The notes beneath the pieces were generated by a model that searched no databases, was not told the DNA's origin, and saw nothing but the letters and a program-made list of their open reading frames with translations. This document shows, piece after piece, positions 25,040 to 31,757 of a stretch of DNA of 36,145 bases. Position 1 is the first letter of the stretch; each line of letters opens with the position of its first letter. The position numbers and the translations under genes were made by a program. The DNA is from Deltaproteobacteria bacterium. GTDB taxonomy: Bacteria; Myxococcota_A; Polyangia; DRWM01; JAAZOP01. The stretch covers positions 1 through 36,145 of the forward strand of contig JACRCZ010000021.1 of the NCBI GenBank assembly GCA_016218765.1, written 5' to 3'.

Positions 25040-26039
25040 CGCAGGAACGGAGCAGGGCCGTCGCCTCCTCCGGCAGAATCCGCGCCAGGCGGACGTCGGG
25101 GCCGCCCAACGCGTCGCGCAACGCGACGTACTCGCCGAACGCCTCCGGATCCGGGACCCCGACGCGAACCGCGCGCAGGAGCGTGTTCTTCGGCGTGTGA
25201 CCGGAGGCCACGAACTCCATCGCCGTCACGTCGTAGCCGCAGCCGCGCAAGAGGAGCGCGCGCAGCGCGTCCGTCATCGTCGCCCCCGCCTCGCGCCGCA
25301 GGTGGCCCGAGCGCCACACGGGAGCGAACGGGCCGCGGGCGCCGGCGTCCGCGAGGGCGCCCCACTCCCGCGCCAGCTCGGCCTGGCAGCACGGCGCCGC
25401 CGCCATCAGCTCGGCCCCCCACGACACCCCCAGCGCCAGGGCGTCGTCCGACGCCGTGTCGCACGCGTGCAGCGCCACCAGGACGTGCACCGGCGGCCCC
25501 TCGCCGCGGGCGGCGCCGAACGCGCGAGCCCACGCCGCGGGCACGTCCAACGACGCCAGCTCCGCAACCTCGAATCGTACCGCCTCCTCGAGACCCGCGG
25601 CGCTCGCGCTGCGCCGGCAGCGCCGGATCACCACCTCCTCGCGGTCGATGCCGAGAATCTCCACGGGCCGCTTCCAGCGGTGGCGCGCGCACCAGCCGAG
25701 GAGCAGGGAAAGGTACGAGCTGCCGCAACCGGCGTCGAGCACCCGCAGGGGGGAGACCCGCTCGGCCAGCCCCCGCAGGGCGGGCTCCAGCAGCCCGGCC
25801 ATGTGGCTCACCTGCATGTACTTGCGCACGGACTCGGGCGCCATCGACGCGTCGCCGCGCAAGAGGCGCAACGCCCGCAAGAGCGGCGCCGCCTCCCACG
25901 GCGGACACAGCAGCCGCATCCCGCCCAACAACGCCTTGCGCCGCGGCGGCGTCCAGTACGCCCGCGCGCGCGTCGTGATCGACTCCGCCCAGCGCTCGCG
26001 CGTCTCGGCCGTCCGTATCCTCGGCCTCCGCTCGACCAC
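25032..26039 (-). CDS. SAM-dependent methyltransferase, Methyltransf_32/METTL25-like
   Basis: Predicted methyltransferase of about 335 residues. The SAM-binding motif I is VLDAGCGSSYLSLLLG, preceded by KYMQVSHMAGLLEPAL. The block ALHACDTASDDALALGV, followed by APCCQAELAREW, is characteristic of the Methyltransf_32 group, which includes METTL25-type proteins. The substrate is not known. The start is a choice: a GTG at 26039 has GGAGG 5 bases upstream and lies 17 bases after the hydrolase stop; a GTG at 26072 would overlap the hydrolase gene. The C-terminus overlaps the VWA gene by eight bases on the other strand. Order suggests co-transcription with the hydrolase. Confidence 0.8.
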   Translation of the reverse strand: MVERRPRIRTAETRERWAESITTRARAYWTPPRRKALLGGMRLLCPPWEAAPLLRALRLLRGDASMAPESVRKYMQVSHMAGLLEPALRGLAERVSPLRVLDAGCGSSYLSLLLGWCARHRWKRPVEILGIDREEVVIRRCRRSASAAGLEEAVRFEVAELASLDVPAAWARAFGAARGEGPPVHVLVALHACDTASDDALALGVSWGAELMAAAPCCQAELAREWGALADAGARGPFAPVWRSGHLRREAGATMTDALRALLLRGCGYDVTAMEFVASGHTPKNTLLRAVRVGVPDPEAFGEYVALRDALGGPDVRLARILPEEATALLRSCAR

Positions 26040-26056
26040 CGCCGCCTCCGCCCGCC

Positions 26057-26980
26057 CTACGATCGGCCCCACACCCCGTCGACGAACGCCGCGAGCCGCG
26101 CGTCCAGATCCTCCGCCCGCTCGATCAGCCCGAAGTGCGTGGCGCCCGCCAGCTCGAGGTACTCCGCCCCGGGAATCGTCTCCGCCATCCGTCGCGCCAC
26201 CCGCGGCGGCGTCAGATGGTCCCGCTGCCCGCAGACGATCAGCGAAGGACACCGGACGCGCGGCAGCACGTCGGACGCGTCGTGCCGCGCCAGCTCGAGC
26301 ATCGTCCGCAGGTACACGCGCCGATCGGTCTGCTGCACCCAGCGCACGTTGCCGTCGAACACGCGCCGATCCGCGTCCGCACCGACGAACACAGCCCCCG
26401 ACAGCACGCGGAAGGCGAGCCCGGGCAGCGCGACGGCCAGATCCAACGGCCGCTGCGCCAGCGCGGGGAAACGCAGCGCCAGCGCGAACGTCGCCTCCGT
26501 CGCCCGCGCCACGGGCGCCGGGAATGCCCCGCGGAACGGCCTGCCGTACGTTCCCAGCAACGCAACGAAGCCCGCGACCCGCTCGGGACGCCTCCGGAGA
26601 ACCTCGAGCGATACCTGAACACCCATGCTCCAACCGCCCAGAATGGCACGGTCGATTCGGAGATGGTCCATGAGGGCGATCAGGTCCTCCGCCTGACGAC
26701 CCATCGAGACCTCGGCGTCGGGTCGGCCCAGCCGGCTCGGCCCCATCCCGCGGTAGTCCCAGCACACCACGCGGCGGCGATCCCGCAGGACGCCGATCTG
26801 GTGAGCCAGTCCGGGCCAGCGCACGCCGATGCCGTTGGCCAGGACCACCGCCGGGCCCGTGCCGAACTCCTGCCACGGCAGCGTCGTCCCGTCATCGACA
26901 CGCAGCACCCCCTCCCGATCCGGCATCAGGCCCAGCGGATCCAACGCGCCGTTTCCCATCCTGCCCACGCTCGCCTCCAT
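26057..26980 (-). CDS. Alpha/beta hydrolase
   Basis: Alpha/beta-hydrolase-fold enzyme of about 307 residues. The nucleophile elbow is GWSMG, the acid is in LIVCGQRDHL and the histidine in GATHFGL, so a complete Ser-Asp-His triad is present. The oxyanion region is NGIGVRWPG. No signal peptide is seen, so it is probably cytoplasmic. The substrate cannot be read; the fold includes esterases, haloperoxidase-like proteins and lactonases. The ATG at 26980 is a choice; an ATG at 26959 starts seven residues later and is equally possible. A longer frame running upstream is a shadow of the barrel gene. The methyltransferase gene follows 17 bases after its stop. Confidence 0.85.
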   Translation of the reverse strand: MEASVGRMGNGALDPLGLMPDREGVLRVDDGTTLPWQEFGTGPAVVLANGIGVRWPGLAHQIGVLRDRRRVVCWDYRGMGPSRLGRPDAEVSMGRQAEDLIALMDHLRIDRAILGGWSMGVQVSLEVLRRRPERVAGFVALLGTYGRPFRGAFPAPVARATEATFALALRFPALAQRPLDLAVALPGLAFRVLSGAVFVGADADRRVFDGNVRWVQQTDRRVYLRTMLELARHDASDVLPRVRCPSLIVCGQRDHLTPPRVARRMAETIPGAEYLELAGATHFGLIERAEDLDARLAAFVDGVWGRS

Positions 26981-27000
26981 CCCCCCGTCGCCCTTCCCTT

Positions 27001-27036
27001 CCACCGCTCTGCCGCTCCACCGCTCCACCGCTCTAC
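27001..27036. repeat. Tandem octamer array CCACCGCT
   Basis: Four and a half 8-base units (CCACCGCT, CTGCCGCT, CCACCGCT, CCACCGCT, CTACC) fill most of the 56-base gap between the Omp85-like gene and the hydrolase gene, ending at the stop codon of the former. Confidence 0.8.
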
Positions 27037-28416
27037 CTAGAACGCCTGTGCGAAGGCGACGTAGATCCCGAGCGGCAGGTCGGGGTTGGCGTCGGTCGCG
27101 TCCGGCGACCAGGCCAGCTCGAAGCGGAAGAGGGCCGAGGGTCCCCAGCGCCAGTAGATGCCGGCGCCCGCGCCGTACTTCAGGCCGGGGCCGCTGCCGT
27201 CGAGCCACGAGAATCCGTCCTGGGCCGTCCAGACCCGGCCCCAGTCGAAGAAGACGTCCGCGCCGAGGTTCATCGCCTTGCCGAAGAGGTTGAAGTCCAG
27301 GAAGATCGAGCGCAGCTCGACGCTGCCGATCAGCTTGACGCGGCCCGCCCAGCGGCCGGCCGGGACGCCGCGGATGCCGTCGACCCCGCCGGGAAGCTCG
27401 ACGGGAAAGAAGGCGCCGCCCCGGCCCAGCTCGTAGAACGGCGGGTCGCCGAACAGGGCATCGGCGAGCAGGCGCATGCCGAGCACGAGGTATTCCCCGG
27501 CGAGGGGCACGTACGAGCGCAGGTGGGCGGTGACACCGCCGTAGGCGAAGATGTACTCCTCGTCGAATCCGATCCCGCCGCGCACCGAGATCTCGTCGAA
27601 CATCCCGATCGTCGGGGCGGTCTCCTCGTCGCGCGTGTCCCACAGCAAACCCGCGGAGGCGAGGATCAGACCGTGGTCCCGGGCGCCCACGAGCGGAGGG
27701 TCGCGCTCGGCGGTCGTGCCGTTCATCTGGCGTTCGAGGAGGCTTCCCGTCCAGGGCTCGATGAGCACGTAGCGACCGTGGACGCCGACCATCATCGACA
27801 GGCCGTCGACCAGGGGCAGGCGGGCATTGAGTCGCAGCTCGGGCGCGGTATAGATGAATTGGTGGTAGCGCTGTCGTTCCTCCAGGCCGACGACATCGTC
27901 GGGCAGAGCGGCGGCGCTGGCGTTGCCGATGCCGAACCAGCCCTGGTTGATGGTGCGCTGGAAGCGCAGCTGTGGTTGGAGGCGGAGCCTGCCGTCCAGG
28001 AGGGTGGGGAAGTCCCAGCCGAGCTGGTGGTTCTGCTGGGCGACCTCGTAGGCTCCGTCGTGCTCCATCACGCTGGCGGAGAGCGCCAGGTCGCCGCGCC
28101 AGAGGTAGGGGCGGACGCCGCCCTCGTGGCTGCCCAGGCCGCCGGCGGCGCCGAACAGCACGCCGTAGTCGGAGCTGTATGCGGCGTACGGCAGCGCGGC
28201 CCACTCGTAGTCCCCGGATCCGCTCGATTCGTCGGGCGCCTCCGCCGCGGTCTCCGCCCCTGCCGCCGTCGCGGCCGCGCGCTCCGCGGCCAGGTCCTCG
28301 GCCGCGAGCTCCGCCGCGACGGCCGCCGCCTCCTCGGGGTCCACGACCTCCGCGGCCCCGCGGACCGGCACGACGAGCAGGCAGGCGAACACGGTCATGC
28401 GCCACGAGACGTTCAC
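27037..28416 (-). CDS. Omp85/BamA-type outer-membrane barrel without POTRA domains
   Basis: Predicted outer-membrane protein of 459 residues. A signal peptide (about 1-22) is followed by an Ala/Glu-rich segment of about 50 residues (EEAAAVAAELAAEDLAAERA) that looks helical. The rest is beta-rich, and GIRGVPAGRWAG (about 355) matches the (V/I)RG(F/V) motif at the tip of Omp85/bacterial surface antigen barrels. The protein ends in GIYVAFAQAF, with a terminal Phe as in proteins inserted by the Bam complex. No POTRA domain is present, so it is not BamA or a two-partner transporter. The GTG at 28416 has GGAGGAAGAGG upstream; the internal ATG at 28398 has none. Confidence 0.78.
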   Translation of the reverse strand: MNVSWRMTVFACLLVVPVRGAAEVVDPEEAAAVAAELAAEDLAAERAAATAAGAETAAEAPDESSGSGDYEWAALPYAAYSSDYGVLFGAAGGLGSHEGGVRPYLWRGDLALSASVMEHDGAYEVAQQNHQLGWDFPTLLDGRLRLQPQLRFQRTINQGWFGIGNASAAALPDDVVGLEERQRYHQFIYTAPELRLNARLPLVDGLSMMVGVHGRYVLIEPWTGSLLERQMNGTTAERDPPLVGARDHGLILASAGLLWDTRDEETAPTIGMFDEISVRGGIGFDEEYIFAYGGVTAHLRSYVPLAGEYLVLGMRLLADALFGDPPFYELGRGGAFFPVELPGGVDGIRGVPAGRWAGRVKLIGSVELRSIFLDFNLFGKAMNLGADVFFDWGRVWTAQDGFSWLDGSGPGLKYGAGAGIYWRWGPSALFRFELAWSPDATDANPDLPLGIYVAFAQAF

Positions 28417-28486
28417 GATGCGAGCGACCTCTTCCTCCCCGCCCCCCCTCTCGGCCGGCGGCGCCCGTCCCCCGCGGGCGGCAAGC

Positions 28487-28499
28487 CGGTATGCTACCG
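28487..28499. promoter_or_regulatory. CGGTA-TGC-TACCG inverted repeat in the divergent barrel/lipA gap
   Basis: Five-base arms with a three-base centre lie about 70 bases upstream of the barrel start and 170 bases from lipA. The centre also reads as a -10-like TAGCAT on the minus strand, but no -35 box was found at standard spacing. It may be an operator. Confidence 0.3.
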
Positions 28500-28589
28500 C
28501 AGTCGGCCGCCCTCCGGTGCATTCCTGGATGGGGTCCGCAGAGTCCCGGCGGTCCGACCGGGCCGACGCTCCGAGGGCCGGCACCGGGC

Positions 28590-28634
28590 CCGGAGCCCGC
28601 CTGTCCGGAGCCCGCCCTAACGCCCTAACGCCCT
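28590..28634. repeat. Direct repeats upstream of lipA
   Basis: The 12-base word CCGGAGCCCGCC occurs at 28590-28601 and 28605-28616. It runs into two and a half tandem copies of the octamer CGCCCTAA (28613-28634), which end just before the presumed lipA promoter. Confidence 0.65.
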
Positions 28635-28635
28635 G

Positions 28636-28664
28636 TTGTTGACAAACGGGCCTTGCGCTACCCT
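28636..28664 (+). promoter_or_regulatory. Candidate promoter of the lipA operon
   Basis: TTGTTG (28636-28641), a 17-base spacer and TACCCT (28659-28664) precede the lipA ATG by 7 bases. A better -35 word, TTGACA, is at 28639-28644 but would leave only 14 bases. The same TACCCT box is used in the candidate promoter near 33545. Confidence 0.45.
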
Positions 28665-28671
28665 CTCGACG

Positions 28672-29556
28672 ATGGAGGCGCGGAAGCCCGAGTGGTTGAA
28701 AGTGCGGCGGCCCGGCGACGGGAGCTGGGGCGCCGTGCGTCGCGCGCTGGGCGACGGCGGCCTGCACACGGTGTGCGAGGAGGCGCGCTGTCCGAACCGC
28801 GCCGAGTGCTGGGGCGCCGGCACCGCGACGCTGCTGCTCCTGGGCGACGTCTGCACCCGCGGCTGCGCCTTCTGCTCGGTCGCCCGCGGGACCCCCGCCC
28901 CCCCCGACCCGGACGAGGCCGCTCGCGCGGCCCGCTGCGTCGAGCGTCTGGGTCTGGACTACGTCGTGCTCACCAGCGTCTCGCGCGACGACCTGCCCGA
29001 CGGCGGGGCGTCCGTCTTCGTCCGCGCCATCGCCGCCCTCCGGTCGCTGCCCCGGCACCCGGACGTCGAGGTGCTGGTGCCGGACTACCTGGGAGAGCCC
29101 CTGGCCGCGGTGATCGGCGCCGGGCCCGACGTGCTGGCGCACAACGTCGAGACGGTGCGCCGGCTGACGCCGCTGGTCCGGCACTGGCGTTGCGGCTACG
29201 ATCGCTCGCTGGCCACGCTGGCCGAGGCGCGACGCGTCGCGCCGGGGCTGCGCACGAAGTCGTCGGTGCTGCTGGGCCTGGGCGAGACGCCGGACGAGGT
29301 CCGCCAGACGATGCGCGACCTGCGCGGCGCCGGCGTGGGCGTCGTGGTGCTCGGACAGTACCTGCGCCCGACGCGGGAGAGCGCCCCGGTCGCGCGTTGG
29401 GTCGCGCCGGGGGAGTTCGAGGCCCTGCGGTGCGAGGGGCTCGCGCTGGGTTTCGACGCCGTGGTGGCCGCCCCGCTGGCGCGCAGCAGCTATCACGCCC
29501 GAGACGCCGCGCGCGGGGCGCGGGGCGTGTTCGACACGCCTCCCGGTGGCGCATGA
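28672..29556 (+). CDS. lipA: Lipoyl synthase
   Basis: Radical SAM enzyme that inserts two sulfurs into protein-bound octanoyl groups to make lipoyl cofactors. The 294-residue product has both cluster motifs: CEEARCPNRAEC, where CxxxxCxxxxxC holds the auxiliary 4Fe-4S cluster, and CTRGCAFC for the SAM cluster. The family's C-terminal RSSY is present in LARSSYHA. The ATG at 28672 starts MEARKPEWLKVRRP, a typical LipA opening. No Shine-Dalgarno precedes it; a leaderless mRNA is possible. Its stop overlaps the lipB start (ATGA), so lipoate is made by a compact lipA-lipB operon. A run of eight C residues lies within the coding region near 28900. Confidence 0.96.
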   Translation: MEARKPEWLKVRRPGDGSWGAVRRALGDGGLHTVCEEARCPNRAECWGAGTATLLLLGDVCTRGCAFCSVARGTPAPPDPDEAARAARCVERLGLDYVVLTSVSRDDLPDGGASVFVRAIAALRSLPRHPDVEVLVPDYLGEPLAAVIGAGPDVLAHNVETVRRLTPLVRHWRCGYDRSLATLAEARRVAPGLRTKSSVLLGLGETPDEVRQTMRDLRGAGVGVVVLGQYLRPTRESAPVARWVAPGEFEALRCEGLALGFDAVVAAPLARSSYHARDAARGARGVFDTPPGGA

Positions 29557-30278
29557 ACGGCCTCTCGGTCAAGAAGCTCGGGCTGGTGCCGTACCTGCGG
29601 GGGCTCGAGCTGCAGGCGCAGGCCGCCAAGGGGCTGCGCGAGCGGCCGGGTTCGCGTGAGGTGCTGTTCGTGCTGCAGCACCCGACGGTGATCACGCTGG
29701 GACGCAGCGCGAGCCGGGACGACGTGTTGCTGGGCGACGAGGAGCTGCGGAAGCGGGACATCGAGCTGGTGCTCATCGATCGCGGAGGCAACGCCACGCT
29801 GCACTCGCCGGGGCAGATCGTCCTCTACCCGATCCTGCACCTCGGACGCCGGCACCTCGGCCCGGCGCGCCTCGTCGAGCTGCTCGAGGACGCGATGATC
29901 GAGACCTGCCGGGCCTTCGGCGTCGCCGCGGGGCGGCTGCCGCCGCACCCCGGCGCGTGGATCGCCGAAGGTTCCGGGAAGCCGGCCCGCAAGATCGGCG
30001 CCATCGGCCTGCGCGTGTCCGGCGGCGTCACGACCCACGGCATCGCCTTCAACGTCGCCAACGACCTCGAACTGTACCGCTCCATCGTCCCCTGCGGCCT
30101 GCTCGGCCTCGGCGTCACCTCGCTGGAGGCCGAGCTGGGGCGAGCGGTGGACTTCGCCGCGGTCGAGGACGCGCTGGTGTGGGCCGTGCGCTCCGATCTG
30201 GACGACACCGCGGACGCCCCTCCCCCGTCGCCGGTTCGCGCCGGCGCCGCCCCGTCGCGCCGCGGGAGCGACGATTGA
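29553..30278 (+). CDS. lipB: Octanoyltransferase (lipoyl(octanoyl) transferase)
   Basis: Enzyme that moves octanoyl groups from acyl carrier protein to lipoyl domains, the substrate for LipA. The 241-residue product has RGGNATLHSPGQIVLYPI, the lysine block RKIGAIGLRVSGGVTTHG and the nucleophilic cysteine block IVPCGLLGLGVTSLE. The last 25 or so residues are Pro/Ala/Arg-rich and go beyond the usual end. The start overlaps the lipA stop by four bases, and its own stop overlaps a TTG start of the following radical SAM gene. Confidence 0.95.
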   Translation: MNGLSVKKLGLVPYLRGLELQAQAAKGLRERPGSREVLFVLQHPTVITLGRSASRDDVLLGDEELRKRDIELVLIDRGGNATLHSPGQIVLYPILHLGRRHLGPARLVELLEDAMIETCRAFGVAAGRLPPHPGAWIAEGSGKPARKIGAIGLRVSGGVTTHGIAFNVANDLELYRSIVPCGLLGLGVTSLEAELGRAVDFAAVEDALVWAVRSDLDDTADAPPPSPVRAGAAPSRRGSDD

Positions 30279-31702
30279 CCCTGTCGCGCGCGCAGCGGAA
30301 CGATCCTCCCCCGGGCCGCCGCCGCGGAATGCCGTGGACCCCTCCCGGGGAACGCTGGCTCGACGTCTCGCCGGCGCTCCCGGACGCCCCGGCCGTCGCC
30401 GCCTTCCCGGGCGCCTACCCGGCCGCCATGGCCTCGCTCGGGTTCCTCGCCGTCCTGCGCGAGATGCTCGCCCAGGGGCTGCCGGTACACCGCATGTCGC
30501 TCCTGGACGGCGACCGGCCGGAGTCGATCGAGGAAGGCCGGCCGCTGCGGTCGTACCGCCTGGTCACCTTGTCGGTCGCGTGGGAGCTGGAGGCGGTGGA
30601 CGCCGTGGCGGCGCTGCGCCGCGCGGGTCTGGAGCCCGACCCGGCCCGGCGCGGTCCCGACGACCCGCTGGTCGTGGCCGGCGGCGCGCTCACGCTGGTC
30701 AACCCGCGCCCCCTGCTGGCCTTCGCGGACGCCGTCGTCGTGGGCGACGGCATCGATGCGGCGCGCCTGCTGGCCCGCGAAGCGCTGGGCGGCGGTGGCC
30801 GAGCGCGGGTGCTGGAGGCGTTGGGCTCGCTGCCCAACGTCCTGTTGGCCGCGGAGGCCGACGACGCCTCGACGGCCCGGCGACAGGCGGCGGCGCTGCC
30901 GATCTACTCGAGCGGTCCGGGACCGCTCTCGTCGCCGGTGGTTGCGGAGGATTCGGCGTTCGGCGACGCGTATCTCGTCGAGGCCTGTCGCGGGTGTCCG
31001 TGCGGGTGCACCTACTGCGTCCTGCGCCGCGGGAGATGCGGGCCGTACGTGGCGCACGTCGCCGCGAAGGTGCTGGCGGCCGTGCCGGACGGCGTCCGCC
31101 GCGTGGGTCTCGTGGGAGGCGGCGTCTCCGATCATCCGGACCTGGAGCTCCTGCTGGAAGCGCTTCTGGCGCGAGGGATCGGCGCGACGACGGCGAGTCT
31201 CCGCGTGGCGGCGCTGACCGAGCGGCGGGTGCGTCTGCTGGCGGCGGCGGGCGCGCGGCAGCTCACCGTCGGCGTGGACGGGCTCTCGGCCGACTTGCGC
31301 CGGACGCTGGGCAAGCCGCTCGCGGGCGAGCGGATCGTGGAGCTGGCCGAGGCGGCGCGCGCGGCCGGAGTCGAGTCGCTCAAGCTGTACGTCATGTACG
31401 GCCTCCCCGGCGAGCTGCCCGGCGCGGTGGAGGAGTTCGGGGGGCTGGTCGACGCGCTCCGGAGCCGGGTGCGTGTCCACGTCTCGGCGGGCCCACTCGT
31501 GCCGAAGCCCGCCACGCCGCTCGGGGATGCGCCGTTCGCGCCGGCGGCGCACTTGCGTGCCGTCCGCGGCGCGCTGCGCGAGCGCCTGGGGTCGATCGTG
31601 TCGGGCCTGGACCTGGGCTCGATCCGCACCGCGCAGCGCGAGCACGCGCTGGCCCACGCGGATCTGGCGACTTCGCGGAGGCTCGTCGGGGTCGGCTCGT
31701 GA
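30275..31702 (+). CDS. Radical SAM protein of unknown function (COG1032-like), coupled to lipAB
   Basis: Protein of about 475 residues. The N-terminal part, with FPGAYPAAMASLGFLAVL and later GGALTLVNPRPLLAFADAVV plus a GDGIDAA stretch, resembles the cobalamin-binding-like region of a COG1032 radical SAM group, but the B12-binding DxHxxG motif is not seen. The radical SAM 4Fe-4S motif is CPCGCTYC (residues about 243-250) in LVEACRGCPCGCTYC. The start is uncertain: TTG at 30275 overlaps the lipB stop and has GGGAG 7 bases upstream; ATG at 30329 is the alternative. The reaction is not known. The gene order implies co-expression with lipoate synthesis. Confidence 0.82.
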   Translation: MTLSRAQRNDPPPGRRRGMPWTPPGERWLDVSPALPDAPAVAAFPGAYPAAMASLGFLAVLREMLAQGLPVHRMSLLDGDRPESIEEGRPLRSYRLVTLSVAWELEAVDAVAALRRAGLEPDPARRGPDDPLVVAGGALTLVNPRPLLAFADAVVVGDGIDAARLLAREALGGGGRARVLEALGSLPNVLLAAEADDASTARRQAAALPIYSSGPGPLSSPVVAEDSAFGDAYLVEACRGCPCGCTYCVLRRGRCGPYVAHVAAKVLAAVPDGVRRVGLVGGGVSDHPDLELLLEALLARGIGATTASLRVAALTERRVRLLAAAGARQLTVGVDGLSADLRRTLGKPLAGERIVELAEAARAAGVESLKLYVMYGLPGELPGAVEEFGGLVDALRSRVRVHVSAGPLVPKPATPLGDAPFAPAAHLRAVRGALRERLGSIVSGLDLGSIRTAQREHALAHADLATSRRLVGVGS

Positions 31703-31723
31703 CCGACACGGAGGTGCAGCCGA

Positions 31724-31753
31724 GCGGGACCTCCCGCCACAAGCGGGTCCCGC
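31724..31753. terminator. Terminator-like hairpin between convergent genes
   Basis: GCGGGA (31724-31729) pairs with TCCCGC (31748-31753), and CCCGC (31733-31737) with GCGGG (31743-31747) around a five-base CACAA loop; three bases bulge on the left. The hairpin sits between the radical SAM stop and the convergent lipoprotein stop. There is no T-run on either side, so termination would have to be of a Rho-assisted or hairpin-only kind. Confidence 0.5.
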
Positions 31754-31757
31754 GCCG

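Noticed and set aside
26057..28522. An 821-codon minus frame that would extend the alpha/beta hydrolase far upstream
   Set aside because: The added part is out of frame with, and overlaps, the well-supported Omp85-like gene on the same strand; the hydrolase domain is complete without it.
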